Assembly (NCBI RefSeq): GCF_000402035.1
Contig: NC_021287.1
Coordinates: 1,488,001-1,552,000 of the forward strand
DNA length: 64,000 nucleotides
Direction of reading: 5' to 3'
Source: Caballeronia insecticola
GTDB lineage: Bacteria; Pseudomonadota; Gammaproteobacteria; Burkholderiales; Burkholderiaceae
The notes under the pieces were generated by a model. It was given only the letters and a program-made list of their open reading frames with translations. It did not search any database and was not told the origin of the DNA. Positions 43,280 through 52,520 of the stretch are shown here, piece after piece. The translations under genes were made by a program, and so were the position numbers. Numbering within the stretch: position 1 is the first letter of the stretch; each line of letters opens with the position of its first letter.

Positions 43280-44800
43280 TCAATGAAAGCGCTGGCCCGA
43301 ATGACGCAAGGCGGCGATCAGCGGCGACGCACGATAACGGTCCTCGCCGTAATGCGCCGCGAGATGGAGCAGCACGTCATGAACGCGATCGATGCCGATG
43401 CGCTCGCCCCACGCCAACGGTCCGAGCGGATAGTTCACGCCCTTCTCCATCGCGAGGTCGAGATCGGCGCTCGTGCAGACGCCCTGATTCACCGCGTCCG
43501 CCGCTTCGTTGATCAGCATCGCCACCGTGCGCACCACGGCCATGCCGGCGACATCTTTGAAAGGCACGACTGCATAGCCGCTTCTCGCGAGCGCGCCGGC
43601 GACTGCCGCGTAGGCATCGTCGTGACATTGACGCGCGCGCGTGATGGCCACGCTTGGCGCGTTCGCATAGTCGAGGGCGAGATCGATCAGCACAACGTTG
43701 TCGATGCCGAGTGCGTGCGCGCGTTCGGTTGCGGTACGGCCATCGGTGAGAAAGAGACAGGCGTCGTCGATCTTCGCGATGAGGCCGGGCAGCACATTGC
43801 CGTGTTCGATCGCGGCATGCTGCGCAATGCGCGATTGCAGACTCGCATACAGCGAAGCGCTTTCACCGAGCACGATCTTCGACGGCGTGCGCGTGTTCGT
43901 TTCGATACGCGGTGCGGGCTTCGCGGCATCCGCTGCGTAGTCGTAGAAGCCACGGCCCGTCTTGCGCCCAAGAAAACCCGCGTTCACCAGTTCCTGCTGA
44001 ATCAACGAAGGCGTAAAGCGCGGATCGTTGAAATAGGCGTTGAACACCGATTGCGTCACGGCGAAGTTCACGTCGTGGCCGATCAAATCCATCAGTTCGA
44101 ACGGGCCCATTTTGAAGCCGCCCGCATCGCGCATGACGGCATCGATGGAAGCGGCATCCGCGCCCTGCTCGCCGAGCACGCGCAGGCCTTCCGCATAGTA
44201 CGGCCGCGCCGCACGATTGACGATGAAGCCCGGCGTCGACTTCGCGAACACAGGCTTCTTGCCCCATGCCGCGGATGTCGCATAGACCGTTTGCGCGATT
44301 GCTTTAGATGTTGCCAGACCGCTAACGACTTCAACGAGCGCCATCAACGGTGCCGGGTTGAAGAAGTGCATGCCGACCACGCGCGACGGATGCTTCAACG
44401 CCGCTGCAATCGCCGTGATGGAAATGGACGACGTGTTGGTCGCGAGGATGCATTCCGGCGTCACGATGCCTTCGAGCTCCGCGAACAACGCACGCTTGAT
44501 GTCGAGCCGCTCGGCGACGGCTTCGATGACGAGCGCCGTCGTACGCATGTCGGCGAGACTCGTCACGATGCGCACGCGTTCGAGTGCGGCTTTACCTGCT
44601 GCTTCATCGAGTTTCTGCTTGTCGATCAGACGCTGCACATTCGCGGCGATACCGTTGCGTGCACGGTCGAGCGCTTTGGGATCGAGATCGCAGAGCAGCA
44701 CGGTATGTCCCGCGAGCGCGGCGACCTGCGCGATGCCCGCGCCCATCGCACCAGCGCCGATCACGCCTACGCACGCTGATGTCGAAATGCCTTGTGTCAT
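43280..44800 (-). CDS. paaH: 3-hydroxyacyl-CoA dehydrogenase of phenylacetate degradation
   Basis: A 506-residue NAD-dependent dehydrogenase (called PaaH in E. coli, PaaC in some Pseudomonas schemes) oxidising 3-hydroxyadipyl-CoA. The NAD fold begins VGVIGAGAMGAGIAQ (GxGxxG at about 15-20), catalytic His lies in VVGMHFFNPAPLM, and NRAARPYYAEGLR and LMDLIGHDVNFAVT follow. A second 3HCDH C-terminal domain (GVNYPLGPLAWGE) makes it longer than simple enzymes, as usual for this family. The ATG at 44800 is fixed by homology; paaJ ends 10 bases upstream. Confidence 0.93.
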   Translation of the reverse strand: MTQGISTSACVGVIGAGAMGAGIAQVAALAGHTVLLCDLDPKALDRARNGIAANVQRLIDKQKLDEAAGKAALERVRIVTSLADMRTTALVIEAVAERLDIKRALFAELEGIVTPECILATNTSSISITAIAAALKHPSRVVGMHFFNPAPLMALVEVVSGLATSKAIAQTVYATSAAWGKKPVFAKSTPGFIVNRAARPYYAEGLRVLGEQGADAASIDAVMRDAGGFKMGPFELMDLIGHDVNFAVTQSVFNAYFNDPRFTPSLIQQELVNAGFLGRKTGRGFYDYAADAAKPAPRIETNTRTPSKIVLGESASLYASLQSRIAQHAAIEHGNVLPGLIAKIDDACLFLTDGRTATERAHALGIDNVVLIDLALDYANAPSVAITRARQCHDDAYAAVAGALARSGYAVVPFKDVAGMAVVRTVAMLINEAADAVNQGVCTSADLDLAMEKGVNYPLGPLAWGERIGIDRVHDVLLHLAAHYGEDRYRASPLIAALRHSGQRFH

Positions 44801-44810
44801 GCCACAGCCC

Positions 44811-46013
44811 TCACACTCGTTCGATTGCAATGGCAATGCCCTGCCCCACGCCGATGCACATCGTGCACAGCGCATAGCGGCCGTTGCGGCGTTCGAGTTC
44901 ATAAAGCGCGGTCGTGACGAGACGCGCGCCGGACGCGCCGAGCGGATGCCCAAGCGCGATGGCGCCGCCATTCGGATTCACGCGCGGATCGTCCTCGGCG
45001 AGCCCGAGCTGACGCAGCACCGCGATGCCTTGCGATGCGAAGGCTTCGTTCAGTTCGATCACGTCGAATTGTTCGAGCGTGAGCCCCGTGCGTGCGAGCA
45101 GCTTCTGCGTGGCCGGCGCGGGACCGATGCCCATGATGCGCGGCGCGACGCCCGCCGTCGCCATGCCGATAATGCGCGCGCGAGGCGTGAGGCCGTGGCG
45201 CTTCGCCGCATCTTCGCTCGCGATGATGAGCGCGCATGCGCCATCGTTCACGCCCGATGCATTGCCGGCCGTCACGCTGCCATCCGGCCGCACGACGCCC
45301 TTCAACTTCGCGAGCGTCTCGAGCGATGTTTCGCGCGGATGCTCGTCTTGCGTGATCGCGATCGTTTCACCCTTCTTTTGCGGCACATTCACGACGACGA
45401 TCTCCTGCGCGAGCGTGCCGTCGGCTTGTGCACGCGCCGCGCGCTGCTGGCTGCGCAATGCGAAGCGGTCTTGCGCATCGCGCGAGATGCCGAAATCGAC
45501 GGCCACGTTCTCCGCTGTTTCCGGCATCGAATCGACGCCGTATCGTTCGCGCATCGCACGATTGATGAAGCGCCAGCCGATGGTCGTATCGAAGATATCG
45601 GCCGAACGCGAGAACGCACTCGACGCCTTGCCCATCACGAACGGTGCGCGCGTCATGCTCTCGACGCCGCCTGCAATATAGAGCGCGCCGTCGCCCGCCT
45701 TGATTGCGCGCGCCGCGCTGCCGACCGCATCCATGCCGGACCCGCACAGGCGGTTGATCGTCGAACCGGGCACGTCGATCGGCAAGCCAGCGAGCAGGGC
45801 CGACATGCGCGCGACGTTACGATTGTCTTCGCCGGCCTGATTGGCGCAGCCGTACAACACGTCATCGACTTGCGACCAGTCCACCGATGCGTTGCGCTGC
45901 ATGAGCGCGGCGATGGGCACGGCGCCGAGATCGTCGGCGCGCACGTCCTTGAACACACCGCCGTAGCGGCCGATGGGCGTACGAATGGCATCGCAGATAA
46001 AGGCTTCTGTCAT
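44811..46013 (-). CDS. paaJ: beta-ketoadipyl-CoA thiolase
   Basis: A 400-residue thiolase cleaving 3-oxoadipyl-CoA (and 3-oxo-5,6-dehydrosuberyl-CoA) to acetyl-CoA and succinyl-CoA. The acyl-enzyme Cys90 is in NRLCGSGMDAV, NEAFASQGIAVLRQLGL and GGAIALGHPLGASGAR carry the catalytic His, and the second Cys is in LCTMCIGVGQG. The opening MTEAFICDAIRTPIGRYGG is typical of PcaF/PaaJ. It follows paaE after 142 bases, a gap with a hairpin, so it may have its own promoter. Confidence 0.95.
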   Translation of the reverse strand: MTEAFICDAIRTPIGRYGGVFKDVRADDLGAVPIAALMQRNASVDWSQVDDVLYGCANQAGEDNRNVARMSALLAGLPIDVPGSTINRLCGSGMDAVGSAARAIKAGDGALYIAGGVESMTRAPFVMGKASSAFSRSADIFDTTIGWRFINRAMRERYGVDSMPETAENVAVDFGISRDAQDRFALRSQQRAARAQADGTLAQEIVVVNVPQKKGETIAITQDEHPRETSLETLAKLKGVVRPDGSVTAGNASGVNDGACALIIASEDAAKRHGLTPRARIIGMATAGVAPRIMGIGPAPATQKLLARTGLTLEQFDVIELNEAFASQGIAVLRQLGLAEDDPRVNPNGGAIALGHPLGASGARLVTTALYELERRNGRYALCTMCIGVGQGIAIAIERV

Positions 46014-46113
46014 GGCAAGTCCCGATGTGGAGAATGTTTGATCGCGACAAAGCCGCGCAATGGTTGCATGGCTAACGACTTCGGCGCGTAAATGGTTTTG
46101 AATGCTCAGGCTT

Positions 46114-46134
46114 CGCGCATCGTTGCGATGCGCG
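46114..46134. repeat. 9-bp hairpin between paaE and paaJ
   Basis: CGCGCATCG at 46114-46122 pairs perfectly with CGATGCGCG at 46126-46134 around TTG. No T-run follows on the minus strand, so it is more likely a processing, attenuation or protein-binding site than a terminator. Confidence 0.5.
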
Positions 46135-46155
46135 CGATGTTGCGAATGACAGCGC

Positions 46156-47244
46156 TCAACGCTCGTCGAAACTCACGACCACCCGCTCGCTCAACGGATG
46201 ACACTGACACGTCAGCACGAATCCGTCTTCGATTTCGTGCGGCTCCAGCGTGTAGTTCTTGTCCATCTTCACTTCGCCTTCGAGCACTTTCGCGCGGCAC
46301 GTGCAGCACACTCCGCCCTTGCACGCGTACGGCAGCGCAAGCCCCGCTTTCAGACCTACATCGAGCACGCTCACGCCTTCGTACGGCAAGCGCAGCTTGC
46401 GCTTCTTGCCATCGATGATCAGCTCCAGCTCCGCTGCCGGCGTGTTCTCCGTGATCTCGATCGGCGCCACGCCCGCTTGCGGCAGCGGCGTGCCGAAGCG
46501 CTCCACATGAATCTGCTTCGACGGCACGCCCGCGTCTTTCAACGCAGCTTCGGCCGCATCCATCATCGGACCGGGACCGCAGATGAATGCTTCATCGATA
46601 TCGTTCGGCGAGAGCAAGCTCTCCAGAAACGCCTGGCACTTCGCCTGATCCAGCACGCCGTTGAACAACTCCACGTCCTGCAGATCATCCGAGAGCACGT
46701 GATACAGCGAGAAGCGATCCATATAGCGATTCTTCAGATCTTCGAGCTCCTCGGCGAACATGATCGCGTCCACGCTGCGATTGCCGTACACGAGCGTGAA
46801 GCGGCTGGTCGGCTCGGTGTCGAGCGTCGTCTTGATGATCGCCAGCACCGGCGTGATGCCCGAGCCGCCCGAGAACGCCACATACTGCTTCGCGTGATCC
46901 GCGTTCAGGTGCGTGAAGAAGCGGCCATCGGGCGTCATTACGTCGATCTCGTGCCCGGCCTTGAGCGTATCGAATGCGAAGTTCGAGAAGCGCCCGCCGC
47001 GCACGCGCTTGATGCCGATGCGCAGTTCGCCATCGCGATCGTAATCGGTCACGCCCACGCAGATCGAATACGAGCGACGCGTCTCTTCGCCATCGATATG
47101 CGTCTTGAGCGTCACGAACTGCCCTTGCGTAAAGCGAAACGCGTCGCGTAGCGCGGGCGGCACCTCGAATGACACGGTGAACGCATCGGCGGTTTCGGGT
47201 CGCACCTCGCGGATGCGCAACGGATGGAATTGCGGAGTCGCCAT
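46156..47244 (-). CDS. paaE: phenylacetyl-CoA epoxidase reductase subunit
   Basis: A 362-residue reductase that passes electrons from NADPH through FAD and a [2Fe-2S] cluster to the PaaAC oxygenase. FAD domain: RRSYSICVGVTDY; NAD(P) domain: YVAFSGGSGITPVLAI; C-terminal plant-type ferredoxin with cluster Cys in LPYACKGGVCCTCRAKV and a later Cys in FVLTCQCHPLS. Last gene of the tight paaABCDE run; paaD lies 39 bases upstream. Confidence 0.96.
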   Translation of the reverse strand: MATPQFHPLRIREVRPETADAFTVSFEVPPALRDAFRFTQGQFVTLKTHIDGEETRRSYSICVGVTDYDRDGELRIGIKRVRGGRFSNFAFDTLKAGHEIDVMTPDGRFFTHLNADHAKQYVAFSGGSGITPVLAIIKTTLDTEPTSRFTLVYGNRSVDAIMFAEELEDLKNRYMDRFSLYHVLSDDLQDVELFNGVLDQAKCQAFLESLLSPNDIDEAFICGPGPMMDAAEAALKDAGVPSKQIHVERFGTPLPQAGVAPIEITENTPAAELELIIDGKKRKLRLPYEGVSVLDVGLKAGLALPYACKGGVCCTCRAKVLEGEVKMDKNYTLEPHEIEDGFVLTCQCHPLSERVVVSFDER

Positions 47245-47283
47245 CTTTATCGGCTCGCTTTCAGTGAATGCAGTGAATTCGGT

Positions 47284-47808
47284 TTAGTACGGCTTGAAGT
47301 AATCGAACGGCTCGCGACAATCCACGCAGCGATACAACGCCTTGCACGCGGTCGAGCCGAATTGCGCAAGCCGCTCGGTGTGCGTCGAGCCGCAGCGTGG
47401 GCATGCGATCGCTTCCCTTTTGTACGGCACGAAACGAATAGGCTTCGTGCTCGTGTCCGGAATGCTGCCGCAAGCGCCCGTCGGTGGCGCGATGCCATAA
47501 CGGCGCAGCTTCTCGCGCGCTTCGTCGGTGATCCAGTCGGTGGTCCACGCGGGCGCCAGCACCGTCTCGATGCGATGCGCGCCCAATCCCGCATCATCGA
47601 TCGCCTGCGCGATGTCCTCCGCGATCTGCGACATCGCCGGGCAACCCGAGTATGTCGGCGTGATCACCACTTCGAGCACGCCATCGTCGCCGTGACGCAC
47701 ATCGCGCAGAATGCCCAGCTCGCGGATCGACACCACCGGTATCTCCGGATCGGGCACCGCTTCGAGTACGCTCCACACGCGCTCGATGCTTGCGTTGGTC
47801 GTATCCAT
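47284..47808 (-). CDS. paaD: phenylacetyl-CoA epoxidase maturation protein
   Basis: A 174-residue protein needed for PaaABCE activity, probably in iron-sulfur or diiron assembly. Residues 8-95 form a DUF59/MIP18-like domain (VLEAVPDPEIPVVSIRELGI, TYSGCPAM). The C-terminus has two zinc-like Cys pairs (ACPRCGS and YRCVDCREPF). Its ATG abuts the paaC stop exactly, indicating coupling. Confidence 0.95.
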   Translation of the reverse strand: MDTTNASIERVWSVLEAVPDPEIPVVSIRELGILRDVRHGDDGVLEVVITPTYSGCPAMSQIAEDIAQAIDDAGLGAHRIETVLAPAWTTDWITDEAREKLRRYGIAPPTGACGSIPDTSTKPIRFVPYKREAIACPRCGSTHTERLAQFGSTACKALYRCVDCREPFDYFKPY

Positions 47809-48618
47809 TTACCAGCTCGCGCCCGGATGTTGCCGCGCCAGGCTCTGCATTTCCGCCAGCAGATAGCCCATATGCTCCGAATGCTCGCCGAGCTTGCCCG
47901 TGCTGATGTGCTTCACTTCAGCGGGTGCCACGAGCGTCGCTTCTTCCAGCGCGGATGTCACCTGTTCGCGCCACGCTTCTTCGAACTCGCTTGCCAGAGG
48001 CGCGATGCCTGCATCGGCGACGGCTTGCTCGGTTGCATCGACAGCGAAGAACTCGCGCGTGTACGGCATCAGATAATCGAGCGCTGCCTGCATGCGTCGA
48101 TGCGACTCCTCCGTGCCATCGCCCAGTCGCACCAGCCAGTCGTGCGCGTGATGCAGGTGATAGCTCGTCTCCTTGATCGACTTCGCCGCGATCGCCGCGA
48201 GTTGCGCGTCGTTCGATGCTTGCAGCGCCGTCCACATCTGCGCCATCAGCGCCGAGTACAGGAAGTTGCGCACGATCGTCACTGCATAGTCGCGTTCGCT
48301 TCGCGCCGTACCCGCGAGCGGGCCGAAGTGCGGCAACTCGGCGATCGTGTAGTTCGCGAACTCGCGCTCGCTGCGGAAGTATGCGTAATCGTCTTCGGTT
48401 TTCTTCGTACCGTTTAGCGCCGCTTCGAGCGTCGCTGCATGCGTATAGAGAAGACGCGCCTGGCCGATCAAGTCCAGACTCATGTTCGCCAGCGCAATGT
48501 CTTCTTCCAGCGCCGGGCCGTGACTGCACCACTCGGCGTTGCGCTGGCCGAGGATCAGCGCGTTGTCCGCCAGACGCAGCACGTAGGCGAGATGTTCGTG
48601 ACTCTGCTTGTGGCTCAT
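47809..48618 (-). CDS. paaC: phenylacetyl-CoA epoxidase structural subunit
   Basis: A 269-residue ferritin-like helical protein that pairs with PaaA as the non-catalytic partner in ring 1,2-epoxidation. YVLRLADNALILGQRNAEWC opens it and LAFMSLDLIGQARLLY-type helices (here ANMSLDLIGQARLLYTHAA) follow. Length matches PaaC (about 250). It lies between paaB (14 bases upstream) and paaD (no gap). Confidence 0.95.
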   Translation of the reverse strand: MSHKQSHEHLAYVLRLADNALILGQRNAEWCSHGPALEEDIALANMSLDLIGQARLLYTHAATLEAALNGTKKTEDDYAYFRSEREFANYTIAELPHFGPLAGTARSERDYAVTIVRNFLYSALMAQMWTALQASNDAQLAAIAAKSIKETSYHLHHAHDWLVRLGDGTEESHRRMQAALDYLMPYTREFFAVDATEQAVADAGIAPLASEFEEAWREQVTSALEEATLVAPAEVKHISTGKLGEHSEHMGYLLAEMQSLARQHPGASW

Positions 48619-48631
48619 GTCGCGCTCGCCC

Positions 48632-48916
48632 TTACATGTGATTGATTTCGTCGGGCAGCACGAAGAACGTCGGATGCCGGTAGATCTTGTCGCTCGCGGG
48701 CTCGAACAGCTCGCCCTTGTCCGCCGGGTCCGATGCCGTGATCGCCGCCGACGGCACCACCCAAATGCTCACGCCTTCCTGTCGACGCGTGTACACGTCG
48801 CGTGCCATGCGCAATGCCGCGCCCGCGTCCGGTGCGTGCAGGCTGCCGCAGTGTTTGTGATCCAGTCCCTGCTTGCTGCGCACGAACACTTCCCAGATCG
48901 GCCATTCCTTGTTCAT
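48632..48916 (-). CDS. paaB: phenylacetyl-CoA epoxidase small subunit
   Basis: A 94-residue protein holding the PaaAC heterodimers together. MNKEWPIWEVFVRSKQGLDH and HCGSLHAPDAGAALRMARDV are diagnostic, and VVPSAAITASDP follows. The ATG at 48916 gives family length; the frame runs 36 codons further upstream into the paaA end, which is ignored. paaA lies 25 bases upstream. Confidence 0.96.
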   Translation of the reverse strand: MNKEWPIWEVFVRSKQGLDHKHCGSLHAPDAGAALRMARDVYTRRQEGVSIWVVPSAAITASDPADKGELFEPASDKIYRHPTFFVLPDEINHM

Positions 48917-48941
48917 CTTCGATATCTCCCGTGTCCTGTCT

Positions 48942-49949
48942 TCAAGCCGCTTGCTTGTGTGCGCGGGCTTTCTGCTTCTCCGCATACGCGAGCGCCGCTT
49001 CGCGCACCCACGCGCCTTCCTCATGGGCCTTCACGCGTGTGGCGAGCCGCTCCTTGTTGCAGGGGCCATCGCCATTGACCACGCGCCAGAACTCTTCCCA
49101 ATCGATCTCGCCGTAGTCGTGCGCGTTGCGTTGCGCGTTCCACTTGAGATCCGGATCGGGCAGCGTGACGCCCAGAATCTTCGCCTGCTCGACGGTGGCA
49201 TCGACGAACTTCTGGCGCAGATCGTCATTCGAGATGCGCTTGATGCCCCACGCGAACGACTGACCGCTGTGGATCGAATCCTTGTCGCTCGGGCCGAACA
49301 TCATCAGCACCGGCCACCACCAGCGGTCCACCGCCTGCTGCACGAGATCCTTCTGCGCCTGCGTGCCCTTCATCATCGCGAGCAGCGCATCGAAACCCTG
49401 GCGCTGATGGAACGACTCTTCCTTGCAGATGCGGATCATCGCGCGCGCATACGGGCCGTAGGTGCAGCGGCACAGCGGGATCTGGTTCATGATCGCGGCG
49501 CCATCCACCAGCCAGCCGATCACGCCGACATCGGCCCACGTGGGCGTCGGATAGTTGAAGATGCTCGAATACTTGGCGCGCCCCGCGTGCAGCGCATCGA
49601 CGAGTTGATCGCGCGAGACGCCGAGCGTCTCCGCTGCGCTGTACAGATAAAGACCGTGGCCGCCTTCGTCCTGCACCTTGGCCAGCAGAATCGCCTTGCG
49701 CTTCAGACTCGGCGCGCGGCTGATCCAGTTGCCCTCCGGCTGCATGCCGATGATCTCCGAATGCGCGTGCTGCGAAATCTGCCGCACCAGCGTCTTGCGA
49801 TACGCCTCAGGCATCCAGTCCTGCGGCTCGATCTTGCCGTCGGCCTGCATGGTCGCGTCGAAGCGGGTTTGTGCGGGGGATGTGCTTGCGGCGGCCTCGC
49901 CTGGGACGGCGGGTGTGGGAGTTGGGAGGTCGAGGGATTGGGTGTACAT
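48942..49949 (-). CDS. paaA: phenylacetyl-CoA 1,2-epoxidase catalytic subunit
   Basis: A 335-residue diiron monooxygenase that epoxidises the ring of phenylacetyl-CoA. The ferritin-like fold bears the iron ligands in [15 protein letters not shown] and [32 protein letters not shown] and [19 protein letters not shown] are also characteristic. First gene of the paaABCDE operon. The ATG at 49949 was chosen on family length. A palindromic operator-like site lies about 50-65 bases upstream. Confidence 0.97.
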   Translation of the reverse strand: MYTQSLDLPTPTPAVPGEAAASTSPAQTRFDATMQADGKIEPQDWMPEAYRKTLVRQISQHAHSEIIGMQPEGNWISRAPSLKRKAILLAKVQDEGGHGLYLYSAAETLGVSRDQLVDALHAGRAKYSSIFNYPTPTWADVGVIGWLVDGAAIMNQIPLCRCTYGPYARAMIRICKEESFHQRQGFDALLAMMKGTQAQKDLVQQAVDRWWWPVLMMFGPSDKDSIHSGQSFAWGIKRISNDDLRQKFVDATVEQAKILGVTLPDPDLKWNAQRNAHDYGEIDWEEFWRVVNGDGPCNKERLATRVKAHEEGAWVREAALAYAEKQKARAHKQAA

Positions 49950-49996
49950 GCAGGGGCCACCGTCTTTTTGAGATGCGATGGAGCGAAGTATATCTA

Positions 49997-50021
49997 TTAA
50001 CCGACCGGACGGTTGATTAAT
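49997..50021. promoter_or_regulatory. TetR/PaaR-type operator candidate upstream of paaA
   Basis: AACCGACCGGACGGTT at 49999-50014 is a near-perfect palindrome of the form AACCGnCCGGnCGGTT, embedded in AT-rich flanks (ATT before, GATTAAT after). It sits about 50 bases upstream of the paaA start, where a repressor would block transcription. TetR-family PaaR repressors control paa genes in many beta-proteobacteria and use similar sites; the factor itself is not encoded here. Confidence 0.65.
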
Positions 50022-50096
50022 TTTGTTTGTTATTTTTGGATAGAAATAGCATCTCGTAAACCCTCTACCGATCAAACGCCCGGCGGCCATGAATGC

Positions 50097-50126
50097 AAAA
50101 AAGCCCAGCTGAAATACAGGCTGGGC
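50097..50126 (-). terminator. Rho-independent terminator, apparently orphaned
   Basis: GCCCAGC at 50103-50109 and GCTGGGC at 50120-50126 make a 7-bp stem; the A-run at 50097-50102 gives a U-run on the minus strand. It would insulate paaA from minus-strand transcription from the right, but no intact gene ends before it: the adjacent DNA is IS110 debris. Confidence 0.65.
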
Positions 50127-50189
50127 GAAACCACCGGGAAGCCTGCGGCGGAGGTTGCTTCGCGATCGCGCACGCGCGCGAGAAACGTA

Positions 50190-50317
50190 TTAAATAAGGT
50201 GGTCAGACCGATCGAAACGGCCCGATTGGCATATGCTGATCGAGCCATTCCCTTTTTGGAGGCGCGACGTTGATTGGTGTCGACTTGGGCAAGCATATCG
50301 ACTCTACATCCAGATAG
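50190..50317 (+). mobile_element. IS110-family left end and 5' stub of transposase
   Basis: From about 50190 to 50299 the sequence is clearly related to the left end of the IS110 copy at 54.7 kb: AATAAGGTGGTCA, CGAAACGGCCCGA, a TTTTTGGAGGC ribosome site, then TTGATTGGTGTCGAC. Translation from 50270 reads LIGVDLGKHID, the N-terminal DEDD-type Asp motif of IS110 transposases, then diverges and stops at 50315-50317. Only 11 or so transposase codons remain. Confidence 0.7.
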
Positions 50318-51161
50318 CACCTAAAGCGCCATGAACCGCTCGCTCCAGACCCGCCTTCGCTCGACGAACTCCCGCATAATGCAGATGAATAAAGAGCCGA
50401 CGCGTACGGATATGCACTGCCTGATCCGCAAGGTGCAGCACACGCGGCTTCAGTTGGGACAAGGTGAGAGAACTGTTGGACGAGCATGACCGCGAGTTGC
50501 GGAAGCGCCATCTAGACGAGTTGAGGCGCTGAACTTCGGCGTTTCGCCAAGCTGAGGCGCGAGTGCTTTCGCAGACCCGGCGTATCGGGACGGTGGATGA
50601 CGCACCGAAACGCCGAGCCCTGGCTCGCATGCCGCCCCAACAAGACAGGAGGCCATAAAATCGAAACACAGCGATTCGCTATCGGGCTCTGAATTGCGTG
50701 GCGACTCGGTCATATTGAACCCGAGCGGGTGTACTGCGCCCAGATTCGTCTGATGCACTTGCCGAGCCGCGTGCAGGGCTTTTTCCTTTCAGCCAGCACG
50801 CCTCACGACGCGGTCGCCCTTGAGGCGGGTGTCCCCGATATTACGCCGCGCCGCTGGAATATCCCGCTGCCCATATTTGTTCGCAGATCGCCGGGCACTT
50901 AATTCACGTTCGGGATCACGGAAAATGTACATCGCGAGCAGCGCCGCGAAGACATAAGACGATGACGCGAATGCAAATGAAGGCATCAGCAAAACAGAAA
51001 CTTACGACGATAAACAGGCATATTCGATTGCACCGGGCGCTGAATCCGTATCGAAGCACCATCTATAGCCAAAGTGCGCCGCCGATCAGCCCAAATTCTA
51101 TGAACAAGTGTGGATAAAAGGTGTCATTGGGTTCTAAGTATCCGCGCCGAAGCCGAACCCG
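50318..51161. other. gene-free accessory stretch
   Basis: No intact gene is supported. A short open stretch on the plus strand at about 50461-50532 (VRELLDEHDRELRKRHLDEL) and one on the minus strand at 50789-50992 (with FAALLAMYIFRDPERELSAR) look like coding scraps but match no family I recognise. The base composition is less GC-biased than in flanking core genes. It reads as eroded DNA between two insertion-sequence remnants. Confidence 0.5.
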
Positions 51162-52520
51162 TCCGCAATTTTGTATGCGAGGCGGTTAGCGGAATTACCC
51201 ACGTGCGTTTGTGAAGCGTTCACCAAACAGGATGGCAAACTGGCTCATGGCGGAGAACCAGTCGAATGCCGCCCGTACGGACTTAGCCAGCACGTTGCGC
51301 AGGGCCAGCCACAGTAGCTTGATGGCTGCCTCGTCGTTGAGGAAGTGGCCGCGTGTCTTGAAGATCTTGCGCAACTGCATGTTCAGACTCTCTATGGCGT
51401 TCGTGGGGTACACCACTTGCCGTATGTCGGACGGAAACACGAAGAACGGTGTGACGTTTTCCCACGCCCGTCGCCATGGCTGCACGATGGTCGGATACTT
51501 CGCGCCAGACGGCCCTTCGGCAAAGACCTCCAGTGCCTGCTTCGCGGCCTGTTCGCCCGCGGCTGCATAAGATCGAGCGCAGCGCTGCGGCGACGCTTTT
51601 GCGGTCCTTGTAGCTGGCATATTCCAGACTGTTACGGATCAGATGCACGATGCAGGTCTGCACGGTCGTGCGCGGGTACGCCGTGCCGATCGCCTCGGCC
51701 AGTCCCTACAGGCCGTCGACCACTGCGATCCGGATGTCCTGACAACCCCGGGTCTTCAGTTCATTAAACACCTTGAGCCAGAACTTCGCGCCCTCGGTCT
51801 GTTCGATCCACAGGCCGAGCCCATCGCGCTGGCCGTCGGCCTGGATTCCCAGCGCCAGATACACCGCCTTGTTGCTCACCACGCCGTCGCCACCGATCTT
51901 CACGCGCAGCGCGTCGAAGAACACCACCGGATACATCGGCTCGAGCGGACGGTTCTACCAGGCAAGCGTTTCGGCCATCACCTCGTCGGTGACCGAGCTG
52001 ATGAAGTCGGCGGAGACCTCGGTGCCGTAGCTTTCGGCCAGAAACGCCTGGATTTCGCGCACGCTCATGCCACGGGCGTACATCGCGATGATGCGTTCGT
52101 CGAAACCGGTGAAACGGCGCTCGTGTTTGGGAATCAGGAGGGGCTCGAAACTGCCCTCACGATCGCGCGGCAAATCAACCCGTACCGGGCCGCGCTCGGT
52201 GATCACTGTCTTGCCGCTGGCGCCCTTGCGTTCATTGGTCTGCGCAGAAGGCTTGAGCTGGCCGGGCCGGTAGCCCAGACGCATGTTCATTTCTGCGCCC
52301 ATCGCGCGTTCGATGAGCGCCTTGTTGAACGCCAGCATCAGGTCGTGAACCTCGGCGGGCGTCATCGGGCCCTTCACCAGTTCATCGAGCAGCCCCTCAG
52401 GCAGTTCAGGCAGCGGCCCATGGGCCGCTGCCTGAGAGGCGACGGTACGTTTCTTTTTCATCTGAATATCCATGACCTCGATCCTTCGTGATATGCCTCG
52501 ACCACGAAATTTCGGATAGG
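51162..52520 (-). mobile_element. decayed IS256-family insertion sequence
   Basis: The element is bounded by imperfect terminal inverted repeats: the left end reads TCCGCAATTTTGTATGCGAG at 51162-51181, and the right end at 52496-52520 read on the other strand gives TCCGAAATTTCGTGGTCGAG. Between them lies one minus-strand transposase gene, now broken. Target-site duplications were not identified by eye. Confidence 0.75.
51195..52473 (-). pseudogene. IS256-family transposase, disrupted
   Basis: The frame starts MDIQMKKKRTVASQ and keeps the family sequence through NKALIERAMGAEMNMRLGY, RDREGSFEPLLIPKHERRFT and AMYARGMSVREIQAFL. A TAG at 51955-51957 breaks it after DEVMAETLAW (Gln to stop); PLEPMYPVVFFDALRVKIGG and GIQADGQRDGLGLWIEQTEG follow in the same frame. 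A second TAG at 51706-51708 replaces Lys after VVDGL. A one-base frameshift near 51568-51573 moves the C-terminal part (YPTIVQPWRRAWENVTPFFV, NAIESLNMQLRKIF) to another frame. All three lesions make the gene inactive unless the sequence is in error. Confidence 0.88.

Noticed and set aside
46114..46134. Terminator after paaE
   Set aside because: The stem is good but no U-run follows on the minus strand.
50789..50992. Minus-strand 67-codon frame with one hydrophobic stretch
   Set aside because: Could be a scrap of a membrane protein gene but has no clear start signal, partner or family; listed only as part of the accessory stretch.
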